From positions 1-56,454 of the forward strand of contig CAMKAJ010000013.1 in NCBI GenBank assembly GCA_946410455.1: a DNA stretch of 56,454 nt, in the 5' to 3' direction. A model generated the notes under the pieces. The model had not been told where the DNA came from. It worked only from the letters and a program-made list of their open reading frames with translations, and searched no databases. A program made the position numbers and the translations under genes. The stretch comes from an uncultured Bacteroidales bacterium. GTDB lineage: Bacteria; Bacteroidota; Bacteroidia; Bacteroidales; UBA932. How positions within the stretch are numbered: position 1 is the stretch's first letter; each line of letters begins with the position of its first letter. Positions 25,338-33,836 of the stretch are shown one piece after another.

Positions 25338-26989
25338 TGAAATCACACTACATTCTGGCTGCAATCGCCGCCATTACCATGACCAGCGCAACTGCTGCTG
25401 CACAGAGCGCAACTCAGGCGAGAGACGAAATCCTGCGCCAGGCAGCTGCTATCAGCGCACCCGACTATAGCGCCTACATCCTTACTCCGGCTGCCCCGGA
25501 CACTCCGAGAATCAACGGCCCAAAGGTCTATGGAGCACGCCCCAAAGCCGATTTTCTGTACAGAATCCCCACCACTGGGGTACGCCCCATGAGCTTCAGC
25601 GCCAAGGGTCTCCCGGCAGGACTTAAACTCGACCGCAACAAGGGAATAATCAGCGGCCGCGCCGTACGCAAAGGCACCTACAAAGTGCAGCTCACCGCCA
25701 CCAACACCCTGGGCTCCGACAGCCGCGAACTGCGTATTGTGATTGGCGACCGCATTGCTCTCACCCCTCCCCTGGGATGGAACTCCTGGAACATCTGGGG
25801 TAACGCCGTGAGCCAGGACATTATCCTGGAAGCCGCGCGGGCTTTCGAGCAGACCGGCCTTGCCGACTATGGCTGGAGCTACGTAAACATAGACGACGGC
25901 TGGCAGGGTCTGCGTGGAGGAAAGTACAACGCCATCCAGCCCAACAAAAAGTTCCCCGACATGAAGGCCCTGGGCGACTCCCTGCACGCAAGAGGACTTA
26001 AGTTCGGCATCTACTCCGGGCCCTGGTGCTCCACATACGCATCGCACATAGGCTCCTCCTGCGACAACGAGGACGGCACCTACTGGTGGGTAACTCAGGG
26101 GATGGTAGATGAGTACTGCAAGGCAGACCGCAAGCAGATAGATAAAGAAAAGATTCGAAGCTTCGGCAAGTACTCCTTCGCCCGCGCCGACGCCAGACAA
26201 TGGGCCGACTGGGGCGTGGACTACCTCAAATACGACTGGAACCCCAACGACGAGTGGTGGATGCGCGATATGCGCGAGGCCCTGGACGCCACCGGGCGCG
26301 ACATAGTGTACAGCATCTCCAATTCATCGCGCGTGACCATCGGCCCTGCGCTGCAGAAATACGCCGAATGCTGGCGCACCACGGGCGACATTCGCGACAA
26401 CTGGGAGAGCATGGCGGGAATAGGCTTCGATGGCCAGGACCGCTGGGCCGGATACCGCCGCCCGGGCAACTGGCCCGACGCAGACATGCTGGTGCTCGGC
26501 AAGGTTGGCTGGGGCCGCAAAATGCGCTGGACCGAGCTCACCCCGTGGGAGCAGTACACGCACATAACTCTTTGGTCTATACTCGCTTCGCCCATGCTGC
26601 TGGGATGCGACATGAGCTCCCTCGACCCCTTCACCCTGAGCCTTCTGTGCAACAATGAGGTGCTGGACGTAAACCAGGACCCTCTGGGCATCCAAGGTGT
26701 GCGCATTGCCTCCGGAGATGGGCACGTGACCTACGTCAAGCCTCTCGAAGACGGCAGCATAGCTGTGGCGCTCTTTAACCTTACAGACAAAGAGAAAGTC
26801 CTCGGGTTCACCCCCAAGAAACTCGGACTGTACGCAGACCAGACAGTACGCGACCTGTGGAGACAGGAAGATGTGGGCGGCATATCCGGAAAAGGTCGCT
26901 GGGAGGTGACAGTGCCGCCGCACGGAGCCGCATTCTACCGGCTGAGCCCTGGCAACACAGCGGAGAAACTCGAAGGTTGCTACCGTTAA
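25337..26989 (+). CDS. GH27 alpha-galactosidase with N-terminal Ig-like domain
   Basis: A 550-aa exported glycosidase. The signal peptide ends near AAAQ (residue 23). Residues 60-137 form an Ig-like domain (GLPAGLKLDRNKGIISG, GTYKVQLTATNTLG). The catalytic domain starts at TPPLGWNSWN (residue 143). D300 in DYLKYDWN is the expected nucleophile and D351 in RTTGDIRDNW the acid/base, by comparison with human alpha-galactosidase A. WSILASPMLLGCDM and NNEVLDVNQDPLG are further GH27 signatures, and a C-terminal beta domain ends the protein. Removes terminal alpha-galactose, or alpha-N-acetylgalactosamine in some members. Coupled to the upstream sulfatase. Confidence 0.93.
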   Translation: MKSHYILAAIAAITMTSATAAAQSATQARDEILRQAAAISAPDYSAYILTPAAPDTPRINGPKVYGARPKADFLYRIPTTGVRPMSFSAKGLPAGLKLDRNKGIISGRAVRKGTYKVQLTATNTLGSDSRELRIVIGDRIALTPPLGWNSWNIWGNAVSQDIILEAARAFEQTGLADYGWSYVNIDDGWQGLRGGKYNAIQPNKKFPDMKALGDSLHARGLKFGIYSGPWCSTYASHIGSSCDNEDGTYWWVTQGMVDEYCKADRKQIDKEKIRSFGKYSFARADARQWADWGVDYLKYDWNPNDEWWMRDMREALDATGRDIVYSISNSSRVTIGPALQKYAECWRTTGDIRDNWESMAGIGFDGQDRWAGYRRPGNWPDADMLVLGKVGWGRKMRWTELTPWEQYTHITLWSILASPMLLGCDMSSLDPFTLSLLCNNEVLDVNQDPLGIQGVRIASGDGHVTYVKPLEDGSIAVALFNLTDKEKVLGFTPKKLGLYADQTVRDLWRQEDVGGISGKGRWEVTVPPHGAAFYRLSPGNTAEKLEGCYR

Positions 26990-26995
26990 TCGCTT

Positions 26996-27562
26996 ATGTT
27001 AGAGCACCTTCTGATAGCGCTTGCGCTCGCGATGGACTGCTTTACGGTGTCTGTCGTATGCGGAGTTGTGGTGCGCAAGAACCAGGCTCCGCTGATGCTC
27101 AAGCTGGCCTTCCTGTTCGGCTTCTTCCAGGCGCTTATGCCGCTGATCGGGTGGCTGCTTACCAGCAGCTTCCAATCTTACCTGGAATCGTTCGACCATT
27201 GGGTGGCGTTCGGCATGCTTGCTTTTATAGGAGGCAAGATGATTGTGGAATCGTTCGGGGAAGAAGAATCCAAAAGCATCAACCCCAGCCACTTCAGAAC
27301 CAGAATCTCGCTGGCAATTGCTACAAGTATCGATGCCCTTGCGGTGGGCATCACTTACGCCTGCTCCGGGTACAACAGCTTGGGGAGCCTCGCTATACCG
27401 CTGAGTATGATTGGATTAGTTTCCTTCGTACTGAGCATTTGCGGCTTTGTTTTGGGTGTCAAGTTCGGCAACGGAATCGTAAAAAAAGTGCATCCAGAAC
27501 TACTGGGCGGCCTTGTGCTTCTGGGGATAGGAGTTAAGATTTTGATAGAGCACCTGAGCTGA
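26996..27562 (+). CDS. mntP: MntP-type manganese efflux pump
   Basis: A 188-aa inner-membrane protein with six hydrophobic segments and the two half-repeats typical of MntP: LALAMDCFTVSVVCGVV and ATSIDALAVGITYACSG, each with the membrane aspartate. GFFQALMPLIGWLL and GGKMIVES are also family features. The family exports manganese. It starts 6 bp after the GH27 stop and precedes susC by 50 bp, on the same strand. No manganese riboswitch could be located, since there is no leader of its own. Confidence 0.88.
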   Translation: MLEHLLIALALAMDCFTVSVVCGVVVRKNQAPLMLKLAFLFGFFQALMPLIGWLLTSSFQSYLESFDHWVAFGMLAFIGGKMIVESFGEEESKSINPSHFRTRISLAIATSIDALAVGITYACSGYNSLGSLAIPLSMIGLVSFVLSICGFVLGVKFGNGIVKKVHPELLGGLVLLGIGVKILIEHLS

Positions 27563-27579
27563 ATCGCAAAAATAAATAC

Positions 27580-27587
27580 TATATTAG
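27580..27587 (+). promoter_or_regulatory. weak -7-like element upstream of susC
   Basis: TATATTAG is one mismatch from TAnnTTTG and lies 25 nt before the susC ATG, in the AT-rich 50-bp gap after mntP. It might give susC an additional start of transcription. Confidence 0.25.
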
Positions 27588-27612
27588 TAGTCTCATATTT
27601 AATAACATTAAA

Positions 27613-30600
27613 ATGAAAAAACGAATTCTAATCACCTTCCTTATGCTGGCCCTCGGCTCGCTCGTACTGAGCGCCCAGAACAGGGTTACAGTAAAGGGGA
27701 CCGTCCTCGACAAGGATGGACAGGCCGTCATCGGAGCCGGAGTGGTCGAGTTTGGAACGACCAACGGAGCAGTTACAGACGTAGACGGCAAGTACAGCAT
27801 CCAGGTCGCCTCCGGTGCAGCAGTGCTGGAGTTTTCCTGCATAGGATACGAGACCATTCAGGAGACTGTAGGAACCAAGAACACTATCAACGTTATCCTT
27901 AACGACGACAACAAACTTCTGGACGAAGTTGTGGTCATCGGTTACGGTACCGTTAAGAAGAAAGACCTTACCGGCTCGGTGGCCGCAGTTGACGGAGGCA
28001 AACTCTCTGCCATCCAGGGCGTTACCGTGAGCCAAGCCCTGCAGGGCACCATGCCCGGCGTACAGGTAACCCGTACGAGCGGCCTACCAGGCGCAGAGGC
28101 AACTATCCGCGTGCGCGGCGTCACCACCATCGGCGATTCCAGCCCTCTGATTATAGTGGACGGAGTACCTGTAGGAGCACTCAATGACGTTGACGCAGAC
28201 GCAATCGAGAATATCACAGTGCTTAAAGACGCTGCTTCCGCTTCTATCTACGGTGCACGTGCTTCTGCCGGTGTTATCCTCGTCACCACCAAGCGAGCCA
28301 AAGAAGGGCAGATGCATGTAGATTACAACGGCAGCTTCTCCGTGCTCACCCGTACCCGTCATCCCGAGATGGTAAGCCCTACCCGCTTCATGGAGCTCCA
28401 GAATGAGTGCCAGTGGAACGATGCCGGCAACCCCGTGGGCGCAGACTACTATCAATACGCTAAGGACTATATTGAGAATTACACGACCAATCATGCCATC
28501 GATCCCGACACCTATCCCCTGACCGATTGGGACGATCTCATGATAAAGAAATGGGCACCCCAGCATAAGCACCGCGTGGGCGTTACCTACGGCAACAAGA
28601 ATATCAAGAGCCGCGCCATGCTCTCTTACGAGAACGAAGAAGCTCTTTATGTAGGCCGCAACATGGAGCACTATACCGCCCGACTGAACAACGATATAAA
28701 GATCAACAACTTTATCTCCGTGTCCATGGACATGACCTTCAACCACAAGTTGATGAACAACAATCAGATAAACCCTGTGCAGGCGGCATATAAATACAAC
28801 CCCACCTACTGCGCAGTCTGGTCCGACGGCACTATGGGCCCGGGCAACAACGGCACCAACACTTATGCCCGTCTGCTCGCAGGCGGCTTCGTGAATACCG
28901 AGCGGGATATTTTCTACGGAAAGTTCGCTATTGATATTACCCCCTTCAAGAATTTCAAGATTTCCGCAGTGTTTGCCCCTTCGCTGCAGCACACAGATAC
29001 GAAGGATTATGTTAAGAAAGCATATTATTACCGCGAGCCAGGTATCTTGAGCGAGAACCCCCTGAGCGGATGTACTTCCACCGCACTCACAGAGACACGC
29101 CAAAAGGCTAATACCGCCACCAAGCAGCTGCTCCTCAACTACAGTGCCGACTTTGGCAAGGACCACCACACAACCTACCTGCTCGGATACGAGGACAACT
29201 ACAGCTTTGTTGAGAACATGACCTCCGGCACAGACCAGATGGAAGTGGCTGGATATCCGTATCTTAACCTTAGGAATGAAAACTACCTTACTTCCAGCGG
29301 CAACGCATCCGATAACGCATATCAGTCCGTCTTCGGCCGCGTTACTTACGACTACAAGGGCCGTTACCTCCTGCAGGCAAATGCCCGTTACGACCGTTCT
29401 TCCCGTTTTGCACCTGAATACCGGGGCGCTTTCTTCCCTTCCGTATCACTTGGATGGGTAATCACAGAAGAGCCTTGGATGAAGAGTGTAAAGGGTGGCA
29501 AGACGCTGAATTTCGCAAAGTTACGCGTATCTTACGGTACTCTTGGAAACGAGCGTATAGGTAATTATCCTTATCAGAGCACCATTGGCTTCGGCAACGC
29601 AGTCATGTACGATTCACCCACCAGCGTAGCATCCGCAAAGACCGCAGCCCAGACTGCTTATGCCATATACAACATCACTTGGGAAACCACCAAGACCTGG
29701 GACGTGGGCGTAGATCTGAGCATGTTCAACAATCGCCTCAGCTTCACAGGAGACATATATCATAAAGATACTTACGGAATGCTCCTGAGCCGCAAGATTC
29801 CCGATGTACTGGGATACAGCGACCCGGAGGACAATATCGGCCAGATGTACACCAACGGTTGGGAAATCCAGATCGGCTGGCAGGACCGCATTGGCGACTT
29901 CTCTTATGCCATCAGCGCCAACCTCTCCGACTATACCTCCATCATGGGCGACCTGGGAGGATACCAGAGCCTGGGAGATAACATCGTCAAGGAAGGCGTA
30001 GAATACAAGGCCTGGTACGGATACCGCAGCAACGGACTGTATCTCACCACAGACCAGGTTATCAATTCCGCAAAACTCTACAACAACGTAGGCCTCGGAA
30101 ATATCGAATATAAGGATATCAGCGGCCCCGACGGAGAGCCCGACGGCATTATCAACTCCGCATACGACCGAGTAGTCCTGGGCAGTTCCGTTCCTCATTA
30201 CCAGTACGGCGGAAACATCAACCTTGGCTGGAAAAACTGGAACCTTTCCATGGCCTTCCAGGGCGTGGGCAAGGTACTGGCGCTGAAGACAAACTCCATG
30301 ATTTTCCGCGACGGCGACGCCTACAACTTCCCCACGGAATACGCAGACCACTACTGGAGCTATTACAACACTGATGAGCAGAATGCCAAGGCCATCTACC
30401 CCAGGGCTATGCTTAAGAACTCGCAGGCAAACGACTACGAGCAGCTTTCCGACTTCTGGCTCTTCAACGGCGGATACTTCCGTATGAAGAACATTACTCT
30501 GAGCTACACCATCCCCGAGCGTATAACCAAGGCCATCAAGATGCAGAAAATCCGCATCTACGGCAGCGCTACCGATCCTTTCTCCATCGACCAGTTCCCT

Positions 30601-30684
30601 CAGGGCTGGGATCCCGAATCTTACACTAACATAAGCGCTTATATGACCAGGACCTTCACTGTCGGCGCTCAGATTACCTTCTAA
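27613..30684 (+). CDS. SusC/RagA-type TonB-dependent outer-membrane transporter
   Basis: A 1023-aa protein that imports oligosaccharides across the outer membrane. A signal peptide (to about LVLSAQ) is followed by a carboxypeptidase-regulatory-like domain (TVKGTVLDKDGQAVIGAGVV, GKYSIQV), then the SusC plug signature LLDEVVVIGYGTVKKKDLTG, and plug elements RGVTTIGDSSPLIIVDGVP and DAASASIYGARASAGVILV. The remainder is the beta barrel, ending in an aromatic C-terminus (TFTVGAQITF). Length is normal. The partner SusD is encoded at 32100, not immediately downstream as usual, because a BACON lipoprotein gene comes first. Confidence 0.96.
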   Translation: MKKRILITFLMLALGSLVLSAQNRVTVKGTVLDKDGQAVIGAGVVEFGTTNGAVTDVDGKYSIQVASGAAVLEFSCIGYETIQETVGTKNTINVILNDDNKLLDEVVVIGYGTVKKKDLTGSVAAVDGGKLSAIQGVTVSQALQGTMPGVQVTRTSGLPGAEATIRVRGVTTIGDSSPLIIVDGVPVGALNDVDADAIENITVLKDAASASIYGARASAGVILVTTKRAKEGQMHVDYNGSFSVLTRTRHPEMVSPTRFMELQNECQWNDAGNPVGADYYQYAKDYIENYTTNHAIDPDTYPLTDWDDLMIKKWAPQHKHRVGVTYGNKNIKSRAMLSYENEEALYVGRNMEHYTARLNNDIKINNFISVSMDMTFNHKLMNNNQINPVQAAYKYNPTYCAVWSDGTMGPGNNGTNTYARLLAGGFVNTERDIFYGKFAIDITPFKNFKISAVFAPSLQHTDTKDYVKKAYYYREPGILSENPLSGCTSTALTETRQKANTATKQLLLNYSADFGKDHHTTYLLGYEDNYSFVENMTSGTDQMEVAGYPYLNLRNENYLTSSGNASDNAYQSVFGRVTYDYKGRYLLQANARYDRSSRFAPEYRGAFFPSVSLGWVITEEPWMKSVKGGKTLNFAKLRVSYGTLGNERIGNYPYQSTIGFGNAVMYDSPTSVASAKTAAQTAYAIYNITWETTKTWDVGVDLSMFNNRLSFTGDIYHKDTYGMLLSRKIPDVLGYSDPEDNIGQMYTNGWEIQIGWQDRIGDFSYAISANLSDYTSIMGDLGGYQSLGDNIVKEGVEYKAWYGYRSNGLYLTTDQVINSAKLYNNVGLGNIEYKDISGPDGEPDGIINSAYDRVVLGSSVPHYQYGGNINLGWKNWNLSMAFQGVGKVLALKTNSMIFRDGDAYNFPTEYADHYWSYYNTDEQNAKAIYPRAMLKNSQANDYEQLSDFWLFNGGYFRMKNITLSYTIPERITKAIKMQKIRIYGSATDPFSIDQFPQGWDPESYTNISAYMTRTFTVGAQITF

Positions 30685-30696
30685 AAATCGAGCAAG

Positions 30697-32097
30697 ATGA
30701 AAAAGTTTATAAGTATTCTTCTTTGTGCAGCTTTGGCCTTCGCAGCTTGCCAACCTGTAAATCCCGACAAGGATGACGAGGTTTACCAGGGCATCAAAGC
30801 AAAGGTAGAGATGTCATCCGCAGACCCCATCCCTGCTGATGGCGGACAGCTCGTTGTAACAGTGACCGACAGTCCTGCATTTACGGTTTCGTTTCCCAAG
30901 ACCGCAACAAGCTGGCTAAGCGTAAGCCAGGCAGAGAATGTCATTACATTCACGGCCAATGCCAACCCCTCGGCTGTTCTCCGCTATGCAAGTGTCAGCC
31001 TCATAGACCAGGAGCTCAAGATAGCTATCACCAACTTTGATGTAATGCAGGCAGGTACCGCAAAGGACGTAGAGCCTGTAGTTTACAAAACATTCTCTGT
31101 TACTCCGGAATCCATCTCGGTAGCAGCAAAGGATCAGTCCACAGTGTTTGTTGTTAATGCCGATGACGAAATTGGCTGGACAGTTACAAGCGACAATCCC
31201 GCTTTCGTAGCAGCGCCTGCATCCGGCAACGGAAGCAAGTCTGTTACCATCAGCTTCCCTGCCAACGAGATTCAGTCAGAAGTCACCGCAAATATTACCG
31301 TTAGCACAGAAGCCGAAAACGTGCGCCAGCAGTCCTTCACTGTAGCCATTACCCAGGCTGCCGCCAAAGACGAGAAACCGGTCGTCAAGCCCGCTCCCGG
31401 CACCGTGTTGGCAGAGTGGTACTTTGCCAAGAGCCAGCTTGATGTATTAAAGACCAACTTCACCATTGAGGTGTCACACGACCTGGCCGACGCTGCAGGA
31501 AATGCAGGAGCCTACGTAGAGCCCAATATCAGCGGCAAGGGCCGTCTGGAGTATTATCATGGGGTTGATAAGGCAGCGGCAGGAGTAGTCGATAAGGCCC
31601 ACAAACGTTGCAAGCGAATCATCGGAACCTACGGAGAGCCTTGTGTCTATGGTACTTACAAGCAAGACTATATTCTCTGGACTGCATACACCGAGAACGA
31701 AGCACCTATAGCAGCCGGTACCAAACTCCATCTCTTCTTTGTGCTCCGTCCTAACAACGAGGGAGTTATGAAGTACTGGCTCATCGAATATCTGGACGGT
31801 GATGAGTGGAAGCCGGCACTCCCCGTAACGGACGGAGACGGATTCCAGTACAACATTGAGCTCTTCTTTGAGGAAGGCGCACAGACCAACACCGAAATCG
31901 AGCCTACCGTAACCCTGAGCAAGGATACTGATGCCGCACAGTTCAGGATTACCTGTACTTCCAGCATGGGGACTGGTGGTTCAGACATTTCAGTCATCAA
32001 CGCAGCGTGGGCCCTCCGCTTTGCAGGCGAAGACTGTAACGCCAACCATCCTGAGTACTCCGTAAAGAGGCATCCCATTATCGACGTCGTAGAATAA
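30697..32097 (+). CDS. BACON-domain lipoprotein
   Basis: A 466-aa lipoprotein (lipobox LAFAAC, Cys18). Two BACON-like beta-sandwich repeats cover roughly residues 35-120 (TATSWLSVSQAENVITFTAN) and 130-225 (TFSVTPESISVAAKDQSTVF, GSKSVTISFPANE). The C-terminal part, from LAEWYFAKSQLDVLK, is not recognised and may be a glycan-binding or structural domain (YWLIEYLDGDEWKPALPV). Members of this kind are surface glycan-binding proteins or enzymes of polysaccharide loci. It stands between susC (12 bp) and susD (2 bp) in the operon, so it probably joins the SusCD complex at the cell surface. Confidence 0.8.
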   Translation: MKKFISILLCAALAFAACQPVNPDKDDEVYQGIKAKVEMSSADPIPADGGQLVVTVTDSPAFTVSFPKTATSWLSVSQAENVITFTANANPSAVLRYASVSLIDQELKIAITNFDVMQAGTAKDVEPVVYKTFSVTPESISVAAKDQSTVFVVNADDEIGWTVTSDNPAFVAAPASGNGSKSVTISFPANEIQSEVTANITVSTEAENVRQQSFTVAITQAAAKDEKPVVKPAPGTVLAEWYFAKSQLDVLKTNFTIEVSHDLADAAGNAGAYVEPNISGKGRLEYYHGVDKAAAGVVDKAHKRCKRIIGTYGEPCVYGTYKQDYILWTAYTENEAPIAAGTKLHLFFVLRPNNEGVMKYWLIEYLDGDEWKPALPVTDGDGFQYNIELFFEEGAQTNTEIEPTVTLSKDTDAAQFRITCTSSMGTGGSDISVINAAWALRFAGEDCNANHPEYSVKRHPIIDVVE

Positions 32098-32099
32098 AA

Positions 32100-33836
32100 A
32101 TGGCAACGAAAATGAAAACAAAGTTATTCACAATACTTGCCGCTGCGGCCGTCATGACCGCATGCGTAAACTTGGACCTTAATCCCAAGTCGCAGGGCTC
32201 CAGCGAGAACTGGTATTCCACCGAGCAGGAGCTCCAGCTTTCCCTGAATGCCCTGTACAATCCCACGCTCTGGAACTTCGAATGCAACCGTACGTTCCAT
32301 ACAGACCGTTATAGCGACGACTGGAGCCAGCGCACCGAGCTTTACGACTGGCTTGCCGGTGCAGTTGCCGACGACTGGGCAAAGGCCAAGAACGAGTGGG
32401 CCAATGATTATAAAGGCATTGCACGGGCCAACACTGTGTTGTTCAGCCTTGAGAAACAGAAGGAGAATCTAAGAGAGGCCACGATCAAGCTATATGCAGG
32501 CGAAGCCAAGTTTTTCCGCGCATCCTTCTATATGTACTTGATAAATCTGTTCGGCGACGTTCCCTTCTATACGGAGTACATCACTCTCGAAGACGCTTAT
32601 AAAATGGGGCGTACAGATCGTTATGTAATTCTAGATCAGATTTATAAGGACCTTGACGATGCTGCCGAAGCGCTGCCAGTCTCTTATACAGGCACCCAGC
32701 GCGTTACCAAGGGTGCTGCATTAGCAATGAAGGCCCGCGCCGCCCTGCTCATGAACGATTGGGTGACTTGTGCCGCAGCAGCAAAGGCCTGCATGGACCT
32801 CGGGGTTTATTCCCTGCATCCCGATTACCGCGAGTTCTTCTTGTCTTCCACCAAGACAAGCCCTGAACTCATTTTCGCCCTCCCTTGTTCTAACGAGCTT
32901 ACATCGTATGCTTATGGTGGCACAACCAAAGAGACCAACACCCGTTCTTTTTACCCTCGCAACAATGGAGGAACTTCAACTGCGCAGCCTTCCTGGGAGC
33001 TTTTCTTTGCCTATCCATGCACCGACGGAAAGACGGTAGAGGAGTCCCCTCTGTATGATCCTGCAAACCCCTTTGCCAACCGCGATCCGCGCCTGAGCGA
33101 GATTACAGTTCCCTTCGACTCTGAGTTCATGGACTATATCTACAATCCTCGCCCGAGCGCAACCAAGACCCTGCAAGTTTCCACCGGCACGATGGTTAAG
33201 AACAACGACACTCGCCTCGTTTCCGAAAACTGTTCTTACAACGGATTGGTTTTAAAGAAGTATGTAGACGAAGAATGGATAGACGACCGTCTTACGGATA
33301 CTCCTCAACGCATACTGCGTTACGCCGACGTGCTGCTCATGTATGCTGAGTCCAAGATGGAGATGAATGATATCGACCAGTCCGTTTTCGATGCTCTCAA
33401 CAGCCTTCGCGCCCGCGCATATAAGTGCGGACTGGGCGAGACAAGCAAGTACCCTGCAATTACAGAGAACAACCAGACCGCACTGCGTCGCATTATCCGC
33501 AACGAGCGCCGTTGCGAGCTGGCATGGGAGAACCGCCGCTGGTTCGACCTCATCCGCTGGAGAATCTGCGAGCCCTGCTTGACCGATAAGATTTACGGCC
33601 TGCCCGCAAACGAGCAGATGACCAAGAACGAGGCCACAGGGTACTGGATCTGGCCCAAAGACTTCCGCCCGCACATGAGAGAAGACTCCACTATAGATCT
33701 ATCCGACATCCTCAACTACCCTGGATACTACAGAGTTAACGTAGAGAGGAATTTTAACCCCAGGCAGTATCTCTTCCCCATCCCTCAGAACGAAAGGGTA
33801 GTCTGCCCCATGCTTACCCAGAATCCCGGTTATTAA
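32100..33836 (+). CDS. SusD/RagB-type glycan-binding lipoprotein
   Basis: A 578-aa surface lipoprotein that binds glycans and lids the SusC transporter. The lipobox is VMTAC (Cys22); the ATG at 32112 (MKTKLFTIL) is an alternative start with a shorter signal peptide. The N-terminal SusD segment follows (LDLNPKSQGSSENWYSTEQE). Tetratricopeptide-type helices appear in AKFFRASFYMYLINLFGDVP and KGAALAMKARAALLMNDW. The C-terminal SusD signature includes ILRYADVLLMYAES, NERRCELAWENRRWFDLIRW and YLFPIPQNERVV. Its stop overlaps the next start (TAATG). Confidence 0.95.
   Translation: MATKMKTKLFTILAAAAVMTACVNLDLNPKSQGSSENWYSTEQELQLSLNALYNPTLWNFECNRTFHTDRYSDDWSQRTELYDWLAGAVADDWAKAKNEWANDYKGIARANTVLFSLEKQKENLREATIKLYAGEAKFFRASFYMYLINLFGDVPFYTEYITLEDAYKMGRTDRYVILDQIYKDLDDAAEALPVSYTGTQRVTKGAALAMKARAALLMNDWVTCAAAAKACMDLGVYSLHPDYREFFLSSTKTSPELIFALPCSNELTSYAYGGTTKETNTRSFYPRNNGGTSTAQPSWELFFAYPCTDGKTVEESPLYDPANPFANRDPRLSEITVPFDSEFMDYIYNPRPSATKTLQVSTGTMVKNNDTRLVSENCSYNGLVLKKYVDEEWIDDRLTDTPQRILRYADVLLMYAESKMEMNDIDQSVFDALNSLRARAYKCGLGETSKYPAITENNQTALRRIIRNERRCELAWENRRWFDLIRWRICEPCLTDKIYGLPANEQMTKNEATGYWIWPKDFRPHMREDSTIDLSDILNYPGYYRVNVERNFNPRQYLFPIPQNERVVCPMLTQNPGY

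Noticed and set aside
26989..26996. Manganese riboswitch in front of mntP
   Set aside because: Only 6 bp separate the GH27 stop and the mntP start, so there is no room for a leader RNA.
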